Translations under genes and position numbers: made by a program
Notes under the pieces: model-generated
Told to the model about the DNA's origin: nothing
Databases searched by the model: none
The model's input: the letters and a program-made list of their open reading frames with translations, nothing else
Part shown: piece by piece, positions 5,391-7,756 of the stretch
How the letters are laid out: every line of letters begins with the position of its first letter
How positions within the stretch are numbered: the first letter of the stretch is position 1
Assembly: GCA_024684155.1 (NCBI GenBank)
Contig: JAIKXK010000167.1
Span: 1-7,756, forward strand
Origin: Lachnospiraceae bacterium
GTDB taxonomy: Bacteria; Bacillota; Clostridia; Lachnospirales; Lachnospiraceae
DNA: 7,756 nt
Reading direction: 5' to 3'

Positions 5391-6698
5391 ATGTGGGCAA
5401 ATGAAAGTGTATTTTATCAGATGTATCCCTTGGGAATGACAGGGGCACCTTTTGAAAACGATGGAGTATTAGAACATCGAATTTTACAGGTGTTAGATTG
5501 GATTCCTCATTTGAAAAAGTTAGGAATCAATGCGGTGTATTTTTCACCTTTGTTTGAATCCGATACCCATGGATATAATACGAGAGATTATCGAAAAATT
5601 GATACCCGTCTCGGAAATAATGATGATTTTAAAAAGGTATGCGATGCCCTGCATAAGGAAAATATCCGGGTTGTGTTAGATGGTGTATTTAACCATGTAG
5701 GTCGAGGATTTTTTGGTTTCCAGGATGTAGTGAAAAATCGTGAGAATTCAAAGTACAAAGATTGGTTCCATATAAGCTTTGATGGAAATTCCAACTATAA
5801 CGATGGCCTTTGGTACGAAGGATGGGAAGGAAACTTTGATCTTGTAAAATTAAATCTTTCTAATCCTGAGGTTCGTTCTTATTTGTTAGACAGTGTAAAG
5901 TTTTGGATTGATGAGTTTGGTATTGATGGCCTTCGATTAGATGTAGCCTATATGGTAGATCGAAACTTTTTAAAGGAACTACGATGGAACTGTGATCAGT
6001 GGAAAGAAGAGTTCTTTTTAGTAGGAGAAATCTTAGGCGGAGACTACAAGCAGATTATGAATGATGAAATGTGTCATTCTGCTACGAACTACGAGTGTTT
6101 CAAGGGAATTCATTCTTCTTTAAATTCTTTGAATTTATTTGAAATTGTTCATTCTCTAAAGCGTCAGTTTGGACCAGAGGATTGGTGTTTGTATCGAGGC
6201 TATCATTTGTTCTCTTTTGTAGATAATCATGATGTCAGCAGAATTGCATCTAATCTTACGAATCCGGCACATTTACCACTGGCTTATGGGATTATGTTTG
6301 CAATGCCTGGAATTCCAATTATTTATTATGGAAGTGAGTGGGGCATAAAAGGTCATAAAAATGAAGGGGATCAGGCCCTTCGTGTGGCAGTAGAAAAACC
6401 AGAGTGGAATGAATTAACAGATCAGATAGCTGCTATGGCAAAGGCATTTCAATCTTCTAAGGCTCTGCAGTATGGAGATTTTTCTGAATTGGTATTAGAA
6501 AATCAGCACTGCATCTTTGTTCGCAAGTATGAGGATGAGCGTATCCTTTGTGCCATTAATGCTTCAGGTGACGAGCATTGCTTCCATGCAGACTTTGGTG
6601 CAGGCAGAGCAAAGGACTTAATTTCCGGGGAAGAAATAGATTTTGGTGGTGGATTAACCATGCCAGGAAATTCTGTTATGTTATTGCAACCATTTTAA
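5391..6698 (+). CDS. GH13 alpha-amylase-family glycosidase (cyclomaltodextrinase/neopullulanase-like), cytoplasmic
   Basis: A 435-residue retaining alpha-glucan hydrolase. The (beta/alpha)8 barrel starts directly at the N-terminus (VFYQMYPLGM). Conserved region I is DGVFNH at 97-102. Region II is GLRLDVAY with nucleophile Asp184. Region III is VGEILG with acid/base Glu213. Region IV is FVDNHD with transition-state stabiliser Asp281. A short beta-sandwich C domain follows from about 365. There is no signal peptide and no N-terminal CBM34-type domain, so it is shorter than typical cyclomaltodextrinases (about 580 residues) and should act inside the cell on imported maltodextrins or cyclodextrins. 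Related activities (alpha-glucosidase, maltogenic amylase) cannot be excluded from motifs alone. It is the second gene of the kinase operon, ending just before an intrinsic terminator. Confidence 0.88.
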   Translation: MWANESVFYQMYPLGMTGAPFENDGVLEHRILQVLDWIPHLKKLGINAVYFSPLFESDTHGYNTRDYRKIDTRLGNNDDFKKVCDALHKENIRVVLDGVFNHVGRGFFGFQDVVKNRENSKYKDWFHISFDGNSNYNDGLWYEGWEGNFDLVKLNLSNPEVRSYLLDSVKFWIDEFGIDGLRLDVAYMVDRNFLKELRWNCDQWKEEFFLVGEILGGDYKQIMNDEMCHSATNYECFKGIHSSLNSLNLFEIVHSLKRQFGPEDWCLYRGYHLFSFVDNHDVSRIASNLTNPAHLPLAYGIMFAMPGIPIIYYGSEWGIKGHKNEGDQALRVAVEKPEWNELTDQIAAMAKAFQSSKALQYGDFSELVLENQHCIFVRKYEDERILCAINASGDEHCFHADFGAGRAKDLISGEEIDFGGGLTMPGNSVMLLQPF

Positions 6699-6724
6699 TT
6701 GCATATTTTCGTATAAATATTCAT

Positions 6725-6754
6725 AAGCCCTTGACATTCAAGGGCTTTTTTTTT
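6725..6754 (+). terminator. Intrinsic terminator of the kinase/GH13 operon
   Basis: AAGCCCTTGA (6725-6734) pairs perfectly with TCAAGGGCTT (6738-6747) around a 3-nt loop (CAT), followed by a nine-T run at 6746-6754. It begins 27 nt after the GH13 stop codon. Confidence 0.93.
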
Positions 6755-6759
6755 ATAGT
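6731..6759 (+). promoter_or_regulatory. Probable lysA promoter embedded in the upstream terminator
   Basis: A consensus -35 TTGACA (6731-6736) spans the left arm and loop of the terminator hairpin. Exactly 17 bp later is TATAGT (6754-6759), a 5/6 match to the -10 consensus. The spacer is the right hairpin arm plus the T-tract. Initiation near 6766 would give a leader of about 43 nt before the TTG start. No equally good alternative promoter was seen between 6699 and 6808. Confidence 0.62.
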
Positions 6760-6808
6760 TTTTTCGGAAAAGATTGTACGCAAGTAAAAAGGAAAAAGAG
6801 GTTACAAA

Positions 6809-7756
6809 TTGAGTAAAGAAGCATTTTTAACAAAAGAAAAAGCAGAGGAAATCGCAGCAAAGATTCCTACACCTTTTCATATTTATGATGAAAAGGGAAT
6901 TCGTGAAAACGCAAAAGCGGTAAAGGAAGCTTTTTCATGGAATAAAGGATTTAAAGAATATTTCGCAGTAAAGGCTACACCAAACCCTTATTTGATTAAG
7001 ATCTTAAATGAGTATGGATGTGGAACCGACTGTTCATCTATGGCAGAGCTTATGTTGTCTCAGGCCATTGGTATTACAGGACAGGACATTATGTTTTCTT
7101 CTAATGATACACCTGCAGAAGAGTTTAAGTATGCAGATGAATTAGGAGCTATCATTAACTTAGATGATTTTACCCATATTGAATTTTTGGAAAAGACATT
7201 AGGCTATATTCCAGAAACAATTTCCTGTCGTTTCAATCCAGGTGGAGTGTATCAGATTTCTAACGGAATTATGGATAACCCTGGAGATGCAAAATACGGA
7301 ATGACACGTGAGCAGATTGTAGAAGCTTACAAGATTTTGGCAAAGAAGGGTGCAAAGAATTTTGGTATTCACTCTTTCTTGGTTTCAAATACAGTAACAA
7401 ACGATTATTATCCAACTTTGGCAAAGACCTTGTTTGAATTAGTAGTAGAGATTCAAAAGGAAACTGGTTGCAAGTTTAAATTCATCAACCTTTCTGGTGG
7501 TGTTGGAATTCCTTATACACCAGATCAGACTCCAAATGATATTTATGCAATTGGAGAAGGGGTTCACAAGGTATTTGATGAAATTTTGGTTCCTGCTGGA
7601 ATGGGAGATATTGCCATCTATACAGAAATGGGACGTTTTATGATGGGACCTTATGGTGCACTTGTTACCCGTGCCATTCATGAAAAACATACTTACAAAG
7701 AATACATTGGTGTAGATGCCTGTGCAGCAAACCTTATGAGACCGGCTATGTATGGT
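6809..7756 (+). CDS. lysA: Diaminopimelate decarboxylase, N-terminal 316 codons (3' end outside window)
   Basis: PLP-dependent fold-type III enzyme converting meso-2,6-diaminopimelate to L-lysine and CO2, the last step of lysine synthesis. The start is TTG at 6809: an in-frame stop lies at 6785, AAGAGG ends 7 bases before the TTG, and the next in-frame ATG would remove the PLP site. The PLP-binding lysine is Lys55 in YFAVKATPNP. Other family landmarks are CSSMAEL, the glycine-rich NLSGGVGIPY phosphate-binding segment, EMGRFMMGPYGALVT in place of the usual EPGR motif, and GVDACAANLMRPAMYG near the window end. These variants place it in a divergent clade, probably still a diaminopimelate decarboxylase; another type III decarboxylase acting on a related amino acid is the alternative. 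The conserved C-terminal Cys region lies beyond the window. The upstream terminator separates it from the GH13 gene. Confidence 0.87.
   Translation, partial: MSKEAFLTKEKAEEIAAKIPTPFHIYDEKGIRENAKAVKEAFSWNKGFKEYFAVKATPNPYLIKILNEYGCGTDCSSMAELMLSQAIGITGQDIMFSSNDTPAEEFKYADELGAIINLDDFTHIEFLEKTLGYIPETISCRFNPGGVYQISNGIMDNPGDAKYGMTREQIVEAYKILAKKGAKNFGIHSFLVSNTVTNDYYPTLAKTLFELVVEIQKETGCKFKFINLSGGVGIPYTPDQTPNDIYAIGEGVHKVFDEILVPAGMGDIAIYTEMGRFMMGPYGALVTRAIHEKHTYKEYIGVDACAANLMRPAMYG

Noticed and set aside
6699..6808. Lysine riboswitch or T-box leader before lysA
   Set aside because: After the terminator only about 50 nt remain, far shorter than an L-box or T-box, and no conserved leader motif is visible.
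7439..7690. Reading frame of 83 codons on the - strand
   Set aside because: It lies entirely within the well-supported lysA frame and has no recognisable composition or ribosome binding site.

Overview
The window looks like ordinary chromosome from a low-GC, AT-rich anaerobic Firmicute, most likely a member of the Lachnospiraceae. The organism call is inference from codon usage, strong GGAGG-type ribosome binding sites, consensus sigma-A promoters, a c-di-GMP EAL protein, a hybrid kinase and a divergent clostridial-type LysA. No transposase, integrase, phage gene or CRISPR array is present.

Layout, left to right. (1) Bases 1-1661, + strand: the C-terminal part of a catalytically complete EAL c-di-GMP phosphodiesterase, then after 11 nt a WYL-domain transcriptional regulator; they appear co-transcribed. 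(2) Bases 1641-1880: a dense non-coding structure. Three 27-bp tandem repeats begin inside the last codons of the WYL gene, followed by three consecutive hairpins and an inverted fourth copy of the repeat that touches the 3' end of a tRNA gene. (3) Bases 1879-2842, - strand: tRNA-Thr(GGT) with its own promoter, and upstream of it a lytic transglycosylase gene without a signal peptide. (4) Bases 2843-2975: back-to-back sigma-A promoters driving the transglycosylase (-) and a kinase operon (+). (5) Bases 2976-6698, + strand: a membrane-bound hybrid histidine kinase (about seven TM helices, HisKA, HATPase, REC, Hpt), then after 9 nt a short cytoplasmic GH13 alpha-glucan hydrolase; an intrinsic terminator follows. 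(6) Bases 6809-7756, + strand: the first 316 codons of a diaminopimelate decarboxylase (lysA) starting at TTG. Its likely promoter has its -35 hexamer inside the preceding terminator hairpin.

Functionally, the EAL/WYL pair suggests second-messenger turnover coupled to transcription control. The kinase/GH13 operon suggests a phosphorelay linked to alpha-glucan use. LysA makes lysine from meso-diaminopimelate, and the transglycosylase cuts peptidoglycan. These links are inferred from gene order only. The most unusual item is the repeat/hairpin structure between the WYL gene and tRNA-Thr. I found no clear new multi-gene system.
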